Origin: Pseudomonas sp. WJP1
GTDB taxonomy: Bacteria > Pseudomonadota > Gammaproteobacteria > Pseudomonadales > Pseudomonadaceae
Direction: 5' to 3'
Assembly (NCBI RefSeq): GCF_028471945.1
Contig: NZ_CP110128.1
Location: 980,501 to 1,044,500, forward strand
Length of the DNA stretch: 64,000 nucleotides
Under the pieces are notes generated by a model. The model saw only the letters and a list, made by a program, of their open reading frames with translations, was not told the origin of the DNA and searched no databases. The first letter of the stretch is position 1. The number at the start of each line of letters is the position of its first letter. This document shows, piece after piece, positions 37,350 to 47,356 of the stretch. A program made the position numbers and the translations under genes.

Positions 37350-39380
37350 ATGTTTGGTAAATTAAGTTGGGAAGCGGTGCCGTTCCACGAGCCGATCGTG
37401 ATGGTGACCATCGCCATGATCGCGCTCGGTGGTCTGGCACTGTTCGCGGGTATCACTTATTTCAAGAAGTGGACCTATCTGTGGACCGAGTGGCTGACGT
37501 CGGTCGACCACAAGAAAATCGGCGTGATGTACATCATCGTCGCCATGGTCATGCTGCTGCGCGGCTTTGCCGACGCCATCATGATGCGTACCCAGCTGGC
37601 CATGGCCACCGAGGGTTCGCCTGGCTACCTGCCACCTGAACACTATGACCAGATCTTCACCGCCCACGGTGTGATCATGATCATCTTCATGGCGATGCCA
37701 TTCTTCACCGGCCTGATGAACCTTGCAGTGCCGCTGCAGATCGGCGCGCGTGACGTTGCCTTCCCGTTCCTGAACTCCCTGAGCTTCTGGCTGCTGGTTT
37801 CCGGCGTGGTGCTGATCAACCTTTCCCTGGGCGTCGGCGAATTCGCCAAGACCGGTTGGGTTGCCTATCCGCCGCTGTCGGGCCTGCAATACAGCCCGGG
37901 CGTGGGGATGGATTACTACATCTGGGCGCTACAGCTATCGGGCCTGGGTACGACGCTGACGGGGGTCAACTTCCTGGCCACCGTGCTGAAAATGCGTACC
38001 CCTGGCATGAAGCTGATGGACATGCCGATCTTCACCTGGACCTGCACCTGGGCCAACGTCCTGATCGTGGCTTCGTTCCCGATCCTGACCGCTACCCTGG
38101 CACTGCTGACGCTTGACCGTTACATGGATTTCCACATTTTCACCAATGAACTTGGTGGCAATCCAATGATGTACGTCAACCTGTTCTGGGCCTGGGGCCA
38201 CCCTGAGGTTTACATCCTGATCCTGCCGGCATTCGGCGTGTTCTCGGAAGTCATCTCGGCCTTCACCGGCAAGAAACTGTTTGGCCACAAGTCGATGATC
38301 TACGCTTCGGGCGCGATCTCGGTACTGGGCTTCATGGTTTGGCTGCACCACTTCTTCACCATGGGTTCGGGTGCCAGCGTCAACGCCTTCTTCGGCCTGG
38401 CGACGATGCTGATTTCCATCCCGACGGGTGTGAAACTATTTAACTGGCTGTTCACCATCTACCAGGGCCGTCTGCGTTTCACCAGCCAGGTGCTGTGGAC
38501 CCTGGGCTTCATGGTGACCTTCGCCATCGGCGGCATGACCGGCGTACTGCTGGCCATCCCGGGTGCTGACTTCGTTCTGCACAACAGCCTGTTCGTGATC
38601 GCGCACTTCCATAACGTGATCATCGGCGGCGCGGTATTCGGCTACATCGCAGGTTTCGCCTTCTACTTCCCGAAAGCGTTCGGCTTCAAGCTGCACGAAG
38701 GTTGGGGCAAGGCAGCGTTCTGGTTCTGGATCTCGGGCTTCTTCGTCGCGTTCATGCCGCTCTATGCACTGGGCTTCATGGGCATGACCCGTCGTCTGAA
38801 CGCCACTACCAACCCTGAGTGGGTGCCGTACCTGTACGTCGCCATGTTCGGTGCGGTGATGATCGCCGTCGGTATCGCCTGCCAACTGATCCAGCTGTAC
38901 GTCAGTGTGCGTGACCGTAAGAAGCCAGAGAACATGTGCGAACACGGTGACCCGTGGAATGCCCACACTCTGGAATGGTCGACCTCGTCGCCACCACCGT
39001 TCTACAACTTCGCCGTGCTGCCAAAAGCCGACTGCGTCGATCCGTTCACCGAAGCCAAGGAAAACGGCACTGCGTACAAGGTTCCGGCCAAGTACGAGCC
39101 GATCCACATGCCAAACAACACCGCTACCGGTGTGGTCATGGGTGCTCTGCTGACCGTGTTCGGTTTCGCAATGATCTGGCACATCTGGTGGCTGGCGATC
39201 GCGAGCCTGGTAGGCACTGTCGTCTACTTCGCGATCCACGCCGCCCGTGATGATCAAGGCTATATGGTGCCGGTCGACGTGATCGAGCGCATCGAAGCCG
39301 AGCAGCACAAGCGTCTGGTAGCGGCAGGGAAAATCCCGGCCACCGCCACCCGTGTTGAAACCTCGTTGGAACAGGCTTAA
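37350..39380 (+). CDS. cyoB: Cytochrome bo3 oxidase subunit I, CyoB
   Basis: A 676-residue heme-copper oxidase catalytic subunit. It reduces oxygen to water with electrons from ubiquinol and pumps protons. The copper-B and heme ligands are visible: [43 protein letters not shown] and [13 protein letters not shown]. About 15 hydrophobic helices are present, and the length fits E. coli CyoB (663). It follows cyoA by three bases. Confidence 0.97.
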   Translation: MFGKLSWEAVPFHEPIVMVTIAMIALGGLALFAGITYFKKWTYLWTEWLTSVDHKKIGVMYIIVAMVMLLRGFADAIMMRTQLAMATEGSPGYLPPEHYDQIFTAHGVIMIIFMAMPFFTGLMNLAVPLQIGARDVAFPFLNSLSFWLLVSGVVLINLSLGVGEFAKTGWVAYPPLSGLQYSPGVGMDYYIWALQLSGLGTTLTGVNFLATVLKMRTPGMKLMDMPIFTWTCTWANVLIVASFPILTATLALLTLDRYMDFHIFTNELGGNPMMYVNLFWAWGHPEVYILILPAFGVFSEVISAFTGKKLFGHKSMIYASGAISVLGFMVWLHHFFTMGSGASVNAFFGLATMLISIPTGVKLFNWLFTIYQGRLRFTSQVLWTLGFMVTFAIGGMTGVLLAIPGADFVLHNSLFVIAHFHNVIIGGAVFGYIAGFAFYFPKAFGFKLHEGWGKAAFWFWISGFFVAFMPLYALGFMGMTRRLNATTNPEWVPYLYVAMFGAVMIAVGIACQLIQLYVSVRDRKKPENMCEHGDPWNAHTLEWSTSSPPPFYNFAVLPKADCVDPFTEAKENGTAYKVPAKYEPIHMPNNTATGVVMGALLTVFGFAMIWHIWWLAIASLVGTVVYFAIHAARDDQGYMVPVDVIERIEAEQHKRLVAAGKIPATATRVETSLEQA

Positions 39381-39383
39381 ACC

Positions 39384-40007
39384 ATGTCGAACTTAGTGAC
39401 CAATGTTGGACACGCCCATGGTGACCATGGGCACGATGACCACCACCACGACTCGGGCGAGATGACCGTATACGGTTTCTGGCTCTACCTGATGACCGAC
39501 TGCATTCTGTTTGCGTCGATCTTCGCGGTGTACGCGGTACTGGTTAACAACGTAGCGGGTGGCCCGTCGGGCCACGACATCTTCGAACTGCCTTACGTAC
39601 TGGGCGAAACCGCCCTGCTGCTGTTCAGTTCGATCACCTACGGCTTCGCCATGCTGGCGTTCTACCGTGGCAACAAGAAGCAGGTCCTGGGCTGGTTGGC
39701 CATGACCTTCCTGTTCGGCCTGGGCTTCATCGGCATGGAGGTCAACGAGTTCCACCTGCTGATCTCCGAAGGCTACGGCCCTAGCCGCAGCGGCTTCCTG
39801 TCCGGGTTCTTCACTCTGGTCGGCACCCACGGTCTGCACGTGACCAGCGGCCTGATCTGGATGGCGATCATGATGTACCAGGTCAACAAGCATGGCCTGA
39901 CGTCGACCAACAAGACCCGCCTGAGCTGCCTGAGCCTGTTCTGGCACTTCCTGGACGTCGTGTGGATCTGCGTATTCACCGTTGTTTACCTGATGGGGAC
40001 TATGTAA
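39384..40007 (+). CDS. cyoC: Cytochrome bo3 oxidase subunit III, CyoC
   Basis: A 207-residue membrane subunit with five helices. The N-terminus is His-rich ([16 protein letters not shown]), as is common in this family. Helix III/V motifs are [18 protein letters not shown] and [19 protein letters not shown]. It stabilises the subunit I core. It starts three bases after cyoB ends. Confidence 0.96.
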   Translation: MSNLVTNVGHAHGDHGHDDHHHDSGEMTVYGFWLYLMTDCILFASIFAVYAVLVNNVAGGPSGHDIFELPYVLGETALLLFSSITYGFAMLAFYRGNKKQVLGWLAMTFLFGLGFIGMEVNEFHLLISEGYGPSRSGFLSGFFTLVGTHGLHVTSGLIWMAIMMYQVNKHGLTSTNKTRLSCLSLFWHFLDVVWICVFTVVYLMGTM

Positions 40008-40343
40008 ATGGCTAATGCACATTCTCATGGCCACGACGATGCCGGTCACGGCAGCTACAAGTCGTACGCCATCGGTTTCATCCTGTCGGTGATCCTGACC
40101 GCCATTCCATTCGGCCTGGTGATGTACCCGACGCTGCCGAAGTCGATCACCCTGTTGATCGTCCTCGCGTTCGCGATCGTCCAGGTGCTGGTGCACCTGG
40201 TGTACTTCCTGCACCTGGACCGTTCGGCCGCGCAGCGTAACAACGTGATTGCGTTTGTGTTCGCCGCGATCGTGATCGTCCTGCTGGTTGGCCTGTCGTT
40301 GTGGATCATGTTCAGCATCCACACGTTCATGATGGCGAAGTGA
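40008..40343 (+). CDS. cyoD: Cytochrome bo3 oxidase subunit IV, CyoD
   Basis: A 111-residue subunit with three helices (SYAIGFILSVILTAIPFGLV, LLIVLAFAIVQVLVHLVYFL, NVIAFVFAAIVIVLLVGLSL). It helps assembly of the bo3 oxidase. The start codon immediately follows the cyoC stop. Confidence 0.95.
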   Translation: MANAHSHGHDDAGHGSYKSYAIGFILSVILTAIPFGLVMYPTLPKSITLLIVLAFAIVQVLVHLVYFLHLDRSAAQRNNVIAFVFAAIVIVLLVGLSLWIMFSIHTFMMAK

Positions 40344-40354
40344 GGTAAGTCCGC

Positions 40355-41242
40355 ATGTCCCTCAAGCACTTTATCCAAATCACCAAACCGGGGATCATTT
40401 TCGGTAACGTGCTTTCTGTGGCAGGCGGATTTTTCCTGGCCTCCAAAGGGCATGTCGATCTGGCCATCTTCCTGGCCGCCATGATCGGCACGTCCCTGGT
40501 GGTTGCCTCCGGTTGCGTGTTCAACAACTGCATCGACCGCGACATCGACCTGAAGATGGAACGCACCAAGAACCGTGTGCTGGTCCAGGGCCTCATCTCC
40601 CTGAAACTGGCCCTGATCTATGCGACCGTCCTGGGTGTCGCCGGCGTTGCACTGTTGTACAAGGTGGCCAACCCGTTGGCCGCCCTGTTCGCAGTCATCG
40701 GCTTCGTGATCTACGTCGGCTTCTACAGCCTGTACCTCAAGCGCAAGTCGGTTCACGGCACGCTGGTGGGCAGCCTGTCGGGCGCCATGCCGCCGGTGAT
40801 CGGCTACGTCGCGGTGAGCAACACCTTCGACATGGCCGCGCTGACCCTGCTGGTGATGTTCAGCCTGTGGCAGATGCCGCATTCCTACGCCATCGCGATT
40901 TTCCGCTTCAACGATTACCTGGCTGCATCGATCCCGGTGCTGCCAGTGAAGCGCGGAATCCAGGTGGCCAAGAAGCACATCCTGATCTACATCCTGGCCT
41001 TCCTCGTGGCGACCTTGATGCTGACCTTCAGCGGCTATGCCGGCATGAGCTACCTCGCTGTCGCCGCGGCCATGGGCATGTACTGGTTGTACATGGCCTG
41101 GACCGGCTACAAGGCAGTGGATGACACGGTCTGGGCACGCAAGCTGTTCGTGTTCTCGATCTTCACCATTACCGCGTTGAGCGTGATGATGTCCCTGGAC
41201 TTCAAAGTGCCGACCGAGTTGCTGCTGACGTACGCGCCTTAA
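40355..41242 (+). CDS. cyoE: Protoheme IX farnesyltransferase CyoE
   Basis: A 295-residue UbiA-type prenyltransferase that makes heme O for the bo3 oxidase. The prenyl-diphosphate-binding motif is [18 protein letters not shown] near residue 60. About nine helices are present, with [19 protein letters not shown] as the second polar loop. It is the last gene of the cyo operon and is followed by a terminator. Confidence 0.96.
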   Translation: MSLKHFIQITKPGIIFGNVLSVAGGFFLASKGHVDLAIFLAAMIGTSLVVASGCVFNNCIDRDIDLKMERTKNRVLVQGLISLKLALIYATVLGVAGVALLYKVANPLAALFAVIGFVIYVGFYSLYLKRKSVHGTLVGSLSGAMPPVIGYVAVSNTFDMAALTLLVMFSLWQMPHSYAIAIFRFNDYLAASIPVLPVKRGIQVAKKHILIYILAFLVATLMLTFSGYAGMSYLAVAAAMGMYWLYMAWTGYKAVDDTVWARKLFVFSIFTITALSVMMSLDFKVPTELLLTYAP

Positions 41243-41260
41243 GGTTTGGACGCTGCATCG

Positions 41261-41297
41261 AAAAGCCCCGCCTTCGAGAGAAGAGCGGGGCTTTTTG
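41261..41297 (+). terminator. Rho-independent terminator after cyoE
   Basis: AAAAGCCCCGC and GCGGGGCTTTTT form the stem with a loop of about 13 bases, with a clear T run. Confidence 0.85.
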
Positions 41298-41322
41298 TTG
41301 GGTTAATTCTGCTGGACCGTGT

Positions 41323-41429
41323 TGCCGCCATCGCGAGCAGGCTCACTCCTACAATGGATCTGTGTTGTTGCGAATGTTGAAAGCAACACCGATCCCTGTA
41401 GGAGTGAGCCTGCTCGCGATGGCCGCGAC
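41323..41429. repeat. REP-type inverted repeat pair
   Basis: GCCATCGCGAGCAGGCTCAC and GTGAGCCTGCTCGCGATGGC are perfect inverted arms between cyoE and the DUF3077 gene. Confidence 0.8.
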
Positions 41430-41570
41430 GCGGACTAACAGGCGGATTCGATATCGGTCCACTTAAGAAAAAATTGAGGAAACCTCAAAGTCTTAAGATT
41501 TTCTTGGCCCGCTAAAGAAAAAGCGAGCAGTCAGACTCAATAAAAGGGGTAGTGCGTCTGTCTGTGATCG

Positions 41571-41606
41571 GAAAGCCCCGTATTCAAAAGAAACGCGGGG
41601 CTTTTT
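41571..41606. terminator. Bidirectional rho-independent terminator
   Basis: AAAGCCCCG and CGGGGCTTTTT form the stem. It can serve the minus-strand DUF3077 gene, but its better T run is on the plus strand, where no gene lies directly upstream. Confidence 0.7.
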
Positions 41607-41609
41607 CAT

Positions 41610-41888
41610 TTACGCGCGGTTGTTACACGGTGCGTCGAGCACCTTCACCACGTCGTCAATGATTGCCTTGCTCATGTCTTGCAGGAAATGCGATGCCCAG
41701 GCGTGTCGGTCGGAGTCGCGGACCATGGCGGCGTCTGAGGCCAGTAGTTTGGCGAGGTGGAGCAGGTCTGAGGCGTGGGAGACGGCGGAGGTGACCGGGA
41801 CACCGGCGTTGATGCGGAAAAGCGGTTCGTTGGCGTGATAGGAGAAGGGGGTGAGGCCGATGGTTTTGAGGTCTTGGGGATTGGTCAT
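41610..41888 (-). CDS. DUF3077 family small protein
   Basis: A 92-residue protein of the DUF3077 family, common and often multi-copy in Pseudomonas. The typical frame is seen: FRINAGVPVTSAVSHASDLLHLAKLLA, then a helix WASHFLQDMSKAIIDDVVKVL. There are no membrane segments or signal. The function is unknown. GGAGGTGAAGCCCA lies before the ATG, a strong ribosome site. The 342-bp gap upstream (41889-42231) holds only a REP. Confidence 0.85.
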   Translation of the reverse strand: MTNPQDLKTIGLTPFSYHANEPLFRINAGVPVTSAVSHASDLLHLAKLLASDAAMVRDSDRHAWASHFLQDMSKAIIDDVVKVLDAPCNNRA

Positions 41889-42106
41889 TGGGCTTCACCT
41901 CCAGCTGGTCGAGAGGTGCTGAGTGCAAGAGAATTAATTTTGAACGGACTGCGGGCATGCATAAAGAGAACTCCAATTGTGCCTATATCAATTCGAGTTA
42001 TCAGGCCCGGTCGCTGAATTGGCAGCGACGGGCGAAGTTAGCGTGTGGGTATCGGATTGCACAATCGTGGCTTTGTGCTGGCCGGGATGCGTTTGGCGCC
42101 GCTGTC

Positions 42107-42215
42107 CCTGTGGGAGCGGGCTTGCCCGCGAAAGCGGTGTGTCAGATGACGTTGATGCAGGATGTGACGGCCCCATCGCGGGCAAGTCGAATCGTCGCAC
42201 CGCCGCTCCCACAGG
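42107..42215. repeat. REP-type inverted repeat pair
   Basis: CCTGTGGGAGCGGGCTTGCC faces GGGCAAGTCGAATC...CGCCGCTCCCACAGG, in the gap between the DUF3077 gene and the MocR gene. Confidence 0.7.
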
Positions 42216-42231
42216 GATTAAGGGGGGGCGG

Positions 42232-43650
42232 CTATTTGTGCGGCTTGTCCAGCAACCGGAAAAACCGCTCCCGCACCTGCACATGATCACTGTGCGCCAC
42301 GTTGAAGCGCAAAAACTGATTGCCATCCGCCGCCTTGCTGAGCATGGTTCCCGGCGCCAGCACCAGGTCGATTTCCAGACCCTTTCTGGCCAGGGTTTCG
42401 GCATCGAATCCATCGGGCAATCGCGTCCAGATATACAGCCCTTCGCCAGGCAGTGAAGACACCGAACACCCGGCTTCCCCCAGCCACGCCGCCACCCGGC
42501 TGTTCGACTCGTAGAGCCGGTCCACGGTGCGGCGCATGTGCTTGGCGTAGCTGCCATCGCTGAGCATGGTGCAGATGATCTGTTCGGCCATTTCCGAGGT
42601 CATGCCGCCGCAGGCCATTTTCAGGGTCACCATCCGCGCCGCCAGTTGTGGTGACAGCACCGCGAAGCTGACGCGGCTGTTGGCGGTCAGGGTCTTGGAG
42701 AATCCCGAGACGTAGGAGACGTTGTCCAGCCCGCTCGCGGCCAGGCGTGGGGTGCGGCGTTGCTGCATGTCGCAGTACAGGTCGTCTTCGAGAATGTGGA
42801 AATTGTAGCGATGGCTCAACTCCAGCAAGCGGTAGACCTGCGCCGAGGTGAACGAGTGCCCGGTCGGGTTGTGCAGGGCATTGTTGGTCAGGTAGAGCAC
42901 GGGACGGTGGGCGATCAGCAACTGCTCCAGGGCATCCAGGTCCATGCCGTCGCAATCGCGGCGGATGGTGATGACCTTGGCGCCGTGCCAGGCCAGGTTG
43001 GTGTGCATCGTGAAGTAACAGGGGTCATCGAGCAGCACCGTGTCGCCGGGTTTGACCAGCAGGCGCATCAGCATGTCGATGGCCTGTACGGTGTTGGCGG
43101 TGGTGATGATCTGCTCGACCGGCGCTTCGATGCCCAGGGTCGCCATTTTCACCCGCAATGCCTGACGCAGTGGCAGGTAACCGCTGGCGTTGCCGTATTC
43201 GCCCATGCGCAGGGTGGTTGCGCGAAGGGTGCCGCGCACGGCCTTGAGCAGTTCTTCGGCAGGCAACCATGAGGACGGCAAAAAACCGGCCCCTGGGCGC
43301 AGCGCGCCATTGTCCAGCAGTACCGCGCGGCGGACCACGCTGAGCGTGTCCTGGGGCAGCAGGTCGGGGCCGGCGTTGCTCTGGACGCTGGTGTTGGAAC
43401 GGTGCACGTAATGCCCCGAGCCCTGGCGTGACACCACCAGGCCCTTGGCGCGCAAGCGGTCGAGGGCGTCGACCACCGTGGACTTGCCCACGTGCATCAG
43501 GTCGGAGAGTTCGCGAATCGGTGGCAGCCTCGAGCCGTGGGGCAGGCCGCCCTTGCTGATCGCCACCGTCAACTGATCGACGATCTGCTGCACCAGCGGC
43601 ACACCCGGCTGGAACTCGATAGCGGCGATCACTGCTCGCTGAGCCTGCAT
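42232..43650 (-). CDS. MocR-type regulator (GntR domain fused to aminotransferase fold)
   Basis: A 472-residue PLP-dependent regulator. The N-terminal GntR winged helix (about residues 12-80: PHGSRLPPIRELSDLMHVGKSTVVDALDRL) is joined to a class I aminotransferase-like domain. The PLP lysine is in SYVSGFSKTLTANSRVSF. MocR/GabR regulators sense amines, amino acids or PLP adducts and often control the neighbouring pathway. It is divergent from the exporter gene at 43799 that heads the biosynthetic set, and the 148-bp gap between them contains two inverted repeats. It is the likely pathway-specific regulator. Confidence 0.93.
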   Translation of the reverse strand: MQAQRAVIAAIEFQPGVPLVQQIVDQLTVAISKGGLPHGSRLPPIRELSDLMHVGKSTVVDALDRLRAKGLVVSRQGSGHYVHRSNTSVQSNAGPDLLPQDTLSVVRRAVLLDNGALRPGAGFLPSSWLPAEELLKAVRGTLRATTLRMGEYGNASGYLPLRQALRVKMATLGIEAPVEQIITTANTVQAIDMLMRLLVKPGDTVLLDDPCYFTMHTNLAWHGAKVITIRRDCDGMDLDALEQLLIAHRPVLYLTNNALHNPTGHSFTSAQVYRLLELSHRYNFHILEDDLYCDMQQRRTPRLAASGLDNVSYVSGFSKTLTANSRVSFAVLSPQLAARMVTLKMACGGMTSEMAEQIICTMLSDGSYAKHMRRTVDRLYESNSRVAAWLGEAGCSVSSLPGEGLYIWTRLPDGFDAETLARKGLEIDLVLAPGTMLSKAADGNQFLRFNVAHSDHVQVRERFFRLLDKPHK

Positions 43651-43674
43651 TTTACTGGTCTCTCTGGCAGTAAA
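43651..43674. promoter_or_regulatory. Candidate MocR operator, inverted repeat 1
   Basis: TTTACTG (43651-43657) and CAGTAAA (43668-43674) are perfect inverted 7-mers with a 10-bp spacer, touching the mocR-type start codon. A position this close suits autoregulation. Confidence 0.5.
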
Positions 43675-43698
43675 GTTCGTTTGATTCTATACGAACTT
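43673..43698. promoter_or_regulatory. Candidate MocR operator, inverted repeat 2
   Basis: AAGTTCGT (43673-43680) and ACGAACTT (43691-43698) are perfect inverted 8-mers, also with a 10-bp spacer. Its centre is 23 bp from that of the first repeat, about two helical turns. Confidence 0.5.
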
Positions 43699-43798
43699 GC
43701 TCTGATCAAGACAAGCATCTCTTTCTACCATCGCCTTACAGACTTTCTGGATGGCCGACCTATCACGGTCGATCGATGCCAGGTTCGTGAGGTGTTGC

Positions 43799-44899
43799 AT
43801 GAGTGTCGAAACAACGGTCGTCGCGGCCAAGCCGGTGATCAACCTGCGGTTGTTCACCATCCGGATCATCACCGCCGTGTCGCTGTTCGCGGTGCTGGGC
43901 AAGGCCAACGTCTGGCTCGATACCGCCACCAACAGCATCCTGGCCCTGGGTTATCGGGCCTTGTTGCTGCTGTTGCCGTTGACGTTGCTGGTTCTCGGTC
44001 GCCGCTCCTTGAGCGTCACGCTGCTGTGCGCCGCTGGCGGATTGGTGTTGCTGGCGGTCACCAGCAACCAGGGGGTGGTCATGTTTGCCGCGGCGTTGTT
44101 TGCCTACGGCATTGCGATTGCCGGCTACCTGATCAAGAGCGAAGCGGCCCAGACCAAGGAGGGCGCCGCCTACAACCGCGTCGCCATGAACATGGGCAGC
44201 CTGCTGGCGGGCCTTATCCTGCTGTCGCCGCTGCTGACCCCGACCCTGTTTTTCCTCGGCGCCGCCGGTTTCGTCCTGTTGTGCCTGCCGATCGCCATGG
44301 GCGCGACCTTCACCTGCGACCCCGTGGTTGCCCGTCCCGCCAGCCAGGATGGCAGCGGCTGGCGTAACAAGCTGCCGTGGGTCATCGCCGGCGTCATCAT
44401 GGGCATCAAGCTGTTTGGCGTGTTCTCGATCCTGCCCCAGGCGATCCTGCTGAAGACGGGCGAGCTGCCGGCCTGGTATGGCCTGATGCTGATCCTCAAC
44501 AGCGCCGTGGTGGTGTTCGCGCAAGTGCCGGTCATGAAGCTGATCGAGAGCACCGGGCGCTTCAAGGTGCTGACAGTGATCGCCATCATCGTCGGCGGTT
44601 TTGCCGTGCTGTCTTCGCCTGCCGCGTTCCACGTCGACACCCTGGTCGGCGCGTTGATCTGGGTGGCGCTGCTGTCCATCGCCGAGTGCGCCTTCAGTCA
44701 CCTCGATTACTTCTCGGTCAAGCAGAACAACATGTTCGTCAAGGAAGTGTCCCTGGGCGTCGGCGCAGGGTTGACCGTGTTGATCATGCGGGTCGCGCCA
44801 CCGCCCTATAACGCGCTGGTGCTGGCGGCCATCGGCGCAGGCGGGATCCTGGTCTGGTACTGGCTCAACCGCCGATCGATCGCGTCGTTGCATGACTGA
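43799..44899 (+). CDS. MFS-like membrane transporter (probable exporter)
   Basis: A 366-residue membrane protein with about ten hydrophobic helices. It resembles the major facilitator superfamily but is shorter than the usual 12-helix form. Typical pieces are ALLLLLPLTLLVLGRRSLSV, NRVAMNMGSLLAGLILLSPLL and WVIAGVIMGIKLFGVFSILP. ATG 43799 has GAGGTG six bases upstream; the longer frame from 43751 lacks a site. It is the first gene of the co-oriented set and is divergent from the MocR-type regulator, so export of the pathway product or self-protection is a reasonable inference. Confidence 0.8.
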   Translation: MSVETTVVAAKPVINLRLFTIRIITAVSLFAVLGKANVWLDTATNSILALGYRALLLLLPLTLLVLGRRSLSVTLLCAAGGLVLLAVTSNQGVVMFAAALFAYGIAIAGYLIKSEAAQTKEGAAYNRVAMNMGSLLAGLILLSPLLTPTLFFLGAAGFVLLCLPIAMGATFTCDPVVARPASQDGSGWRNKLPWVIAGVIMGIKLFGVFSILPQAILLKTGELPAWYGLMLILNSAVVVFAQVPVMKLIESTGRFKVLTVIAIIVGGFAVLSSPAAFHVDTLVGALIWVALLSIAECAFSHLDYFSVKQNNMFVKEVSLGVGAGLTVLIMRVAPPPYNALVLAAIGAGGILVWYWLNRRSIASLHD

Positions 44900-44941
44900 G
44901 TCATCGCTGTTTCGGTTTTCACTTTGCAAGTCGGGGGCTTT

Positions 44942-46222
44942 ATGAATACGACTTCATGCGTAGTCGTGGTGGGGTACAACGGTAGTCGGGTTCACGATAT
45001 CCAGAAGCTGCGCGATCTGTGCAAGTCGCTGTACGACGCCAGGCTGATCCTGCTGGTCGAGCAGGTCCAGCCCCATGACGACCAGGTGGCGGATCACGTC
45101 TGCAGCACTTCACTGGCCGAGCAGGACGTGGCGGCCTCCCTCGAATTGGTGGTGGGGTGCCTGAAGGCCGATCGCTGGAAGCTGATTGGCGTGCTGCCGT
45201 TTTCTGACCGTGGCGTGTTGCTCGGTGCGGCGCTGGCCAGTCATTTCGGCTTGCCCGGTATTTCGCCTGCCGAGGCCCGGGCGGGGTTGGACAAACAGAT
45301 TTTCCGCCAGCTCGAAGCGTCGGCCACCGCGGCGCCCGAAGACTACCGGCCGGTGGTTTCCAGCCGTATCGAGAGCCTGCCGGAACTGCGTCAGCGTGTG
45401 ATCGAACTGGGTGGCAAGGCATTCATCAAGCCAGCCTGCGAAGGTGCCAGCCGAGGCTGCCGCGTCATCCGTCACCCGTCCGAATGCGACGAGGCATGGC
45501 ATGCGCTCAAGCCCTACCGCGAGGGTGGCATCGTGCTTGAGGAGCTGATCCAGAACGCCCGGGAATACAGCTGGGACTCTGTCGCCGGAAGCACCTGGAT
45601 CACCGAAAAAACCACCACCGACGGTGCCTACCGCGCCGAGATCCAGCAAGTGGTGCCCGCACCGTTGGCGCCTGAGGTGCAGGCTCGACTGTTGGCTGCC
45701 GGCCAGCACATGGCGGGGCTGGTTTCCCAGGACAACGGTGCCTGGCACAACGAAGTGTTCTACAGGGCCAATCATCGCACCTCGGCCGTTGAAACCAACA
45801 TGCGCCCTGGTGGCATGCACATCTGGGACCTGGCGCGCCAGGCGTTCGTCGATTTCGACCCGTGGGAGCGTTGGGTCCGCTGGGCCGTGGAAGGCCAGGT
45901 CGAGAGCCAGGAACCGGTGCCCCGGGGCTACTGCGGCATACGCCTGCTGCGGGCGACCACGGGCGGCATCCTGCGAGATGTGCCGGACATCCAGGCCCTG
46001 GCCCACTCGCTGGGCATCGAGCTGCTGGAGTCGGTGGTGAGCAAGCGCATCGGCGAATCGGTCAGCGCCCTGGTGAAGGACAACTTCTCGTTTATCGGCC
46101 ACATCGTGTTGTTCAACGAAGACTACGCGCAGCTCAGCAATGACCTGTTGCGCCTGGCCGAGGCCGTTGAATCAAGCATCGGGATCACCAGCCTGGCGCC
46201 TTCTGCAAGGGTGTTTTCTTGA
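44942..46222 (+). CDS. ATP-grasp family ligase
   Basis: A 426-residue ATP-grasp protein that probably joins a carboxylate to an amine through an acyl phosphate. An N-terminal pre-ATP-grasp domain (CVVVVGYNGSRVHDIQKL) is followed by GLPGISPAEARAGLDKQIFR (residues 104-123). ATP-binding parts are KAFIKPACEGASRGCRVI (Lys163) and IVLEELIQNAREYSWDSV. The metal site is ETNMRPGGMHIWDLA (Glu284, Asn286). ATG 44942 follows a GGGGGC site. Relatives include dipeptide and amino-acid ligases. In this cluster it is the only obvious amide-forming enzyme, as no NRPS is present. Confidence 0.9.
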   Translation: MNTTSCVVVVGYNGSRVHDIQKLRDLCKSLYDARLILLVEQVQPHDDQVADHVCSTSLAEQDVAASLELVVGCLKADRWKLIGVLPFSDRGVLLGAALASHFGLPGISPAEARAGLDKQIFRQLEASATAAPEDYRPVVSSRIESLPELRQRVIELGGKAFIKPACEGASRGCRVIRHPSECDEAWHALKPYREGGIVLEELIQNAREYSWDSVAGSTWITEKTTTDGAYRAEIQQVVPAPLAPEVQARLLAAGQHMAGLVSQDNGAWHNEVFYRANHRTSAVETNMRPGGMHIWDLARQAFVDFDPWERWVRWAVEGQVESQEPVPRGYCGIRLLRATTGGILRDVPDIQALAHSLGIELLESVVSKRIGESVSALVKDNFSFIGHIVLFNEDYAQLSNDLLRLAEAVESSIGITSLAPSARVFS

Positions 46223-46270
46223 GTGTCAGGGATCGATGTTTTCTGCAGTATTGATCAAGAGGTTCGGCAA

Positions 46271-46765
46271 ATGATTGAGCACATGACCTGTGACGAGCGC
46301 TTCATCGCGCTGGCGAAGGAATTCGACTACGACATCTACGGTGAAAACAGCGCAGGCGGGCATTACGCGCCGCTGATCCGCCACCACGACGAGCTGTATA
46401 TCAGCGGCATGGTGCCGCGGGTGAACGGCAAGATCCAATACCCCGGCCGGGTCGGCCTGGACCTCGACATGGCGGATGCGCAAGCGGCCGCCAGCCTCTG
46501 CGCGATGCGCGGCTTGGCGTTGATCGTCGACGCCATCGGTTCGCTGGACAAGATCAAGTCGCTGATAAGGGTCACGGTGTATGTGAAATCCACCGCGGAT
46601 TTTGTCGACCTCAGCGAAGTGGCCAACGGCGCCTCGGATGTGTTCAGTCACGTACTGGGCGATGCTGGTAAACATACGCGCTCGACCGTCGGTGTTTATC
46701 AATTGCCGAAAAACGCGGCAGTGGAAGTGGACATGATCGTGGCGTTGCGACCTTCTGCGTTATAA
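46271..46765 (+). CDS. RidA/YjgF-family protein
   Basis: A 164-residue Rid-family protein, probably an imine/enamine deaminase or a related hydrolase. Family features are LYISGMVPRVNGKIQYPGRVG, IDAIGSLDKIKSLIRVTVYV-like central strands and the C-terminal HTRSTVGVYQLPKNAAVEVDMIVAL with the conserved Arg and Glu. ATG 46271 has AGAGG eight bases upstream; the frame begins at GTG 46223, directly after the ligase stop, without a ribosome site. Rid proteins fit beside PLP enzymes such as the aminotransferase and aminomutase here. The subfamily is not the archetypal RidA. Confidence 0.87.
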   Translation: MIEHMTCDERFIALAKEFDYDIYGENSAGGHYAPLIRHHDELYISGMVPRVNGKIQYPGRVGLDLDMADAQAAASLCAMRGLALIVDAIGSLDKIKSLIRVTVYVKSTADFVDLSEVANGASDVFSHVLGDAGKHTRSTVGVYQLPKNAAVEVDMIVALRPSAL

Positions 46766-46849
46766 GTATGAGTTATTCGACTTTACAGCGATTAATTGTT
46801 CGCCTAAGGTCGAGTGACTCAACTCTGCAGAATAAGTTGGAAGCCGAAC

Positions 46850-47335
46850 ATGAATAACGTTCAGGGTGCATTCTTTTCCTATAAGGACTTTCGCCAAAGT
46901 CTGGTTCGTCAGCCGATTAAACCACGGGTTTGGAAGGATGTTGAACTAACGGGGATACGTCAGAGCCTTGAGGCCAGCGATGTCGATATTGTCGCGCTGG
47001 CCCACGACAACAGCCTCGATGGCTGCTCGTTGACCCCCGGAATGGCCGTGTCCATGCAATGGTTGATACCGGGTACGCAGCTCCATGGCCATGATCATGC
47101 ATGGTGGCACCTGTTCATCATCCAGTGCGGCAACGGCACCTTGACCCTGGGCGATGCCGAGGCCGTGGGCGTCGGCAGCGGGGACGTGCTGCTGGTGCCG
47201 GCCTGGACCCGTCACGGCTTCGTCAATACCAGCGCCACCGAGCCGCTGGCCATGCTCAATATCAGCAACATGCCCCAGGCGCTGCTGCTCGCCAATTGCA
47301 CCGACAACGTCGGCCTGATCCCCCGCCAGCTGTAA
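46850..47335 (+). CDS. Cupin-domain protein
   Basis: A 161-residue single-domain cupin. Motif 1 is GTQLHGHDHAWWHLFIIQCGNG (metal-type histidines, although the order is H-x-H-D-H-x3-H), and motif 2 is VGSGDVLLVPAWTRHGFVN. It could be a small dioxygenase, isomerase or a binding protein. ATG 46850 follows GGAAG. Its N-terminal 40 codons are less GC-rich than the genes around it. A strong terminator follows, so exporter, ligase, Rid and cupin seem to form a first transcription unit. Confidence 0.85.
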   Translation: MNNVQGAFFSYKDFRQSLVRQPIKPRVWKDVELTGIRQSLEASDVDIVALAHDNSLDGCSLTPGMAVSMQWLIPGTQLHGHDHAWWHLFIIQCGNGTLTLGDAEAVGVGSGDVLLVPAWTRHGFVNTSATEPLAMLNISNMPQALLLANCTDNVGLIPRQL

Positions 47336-47356
47336 ATTCCCCTCCGTTTCACACCG

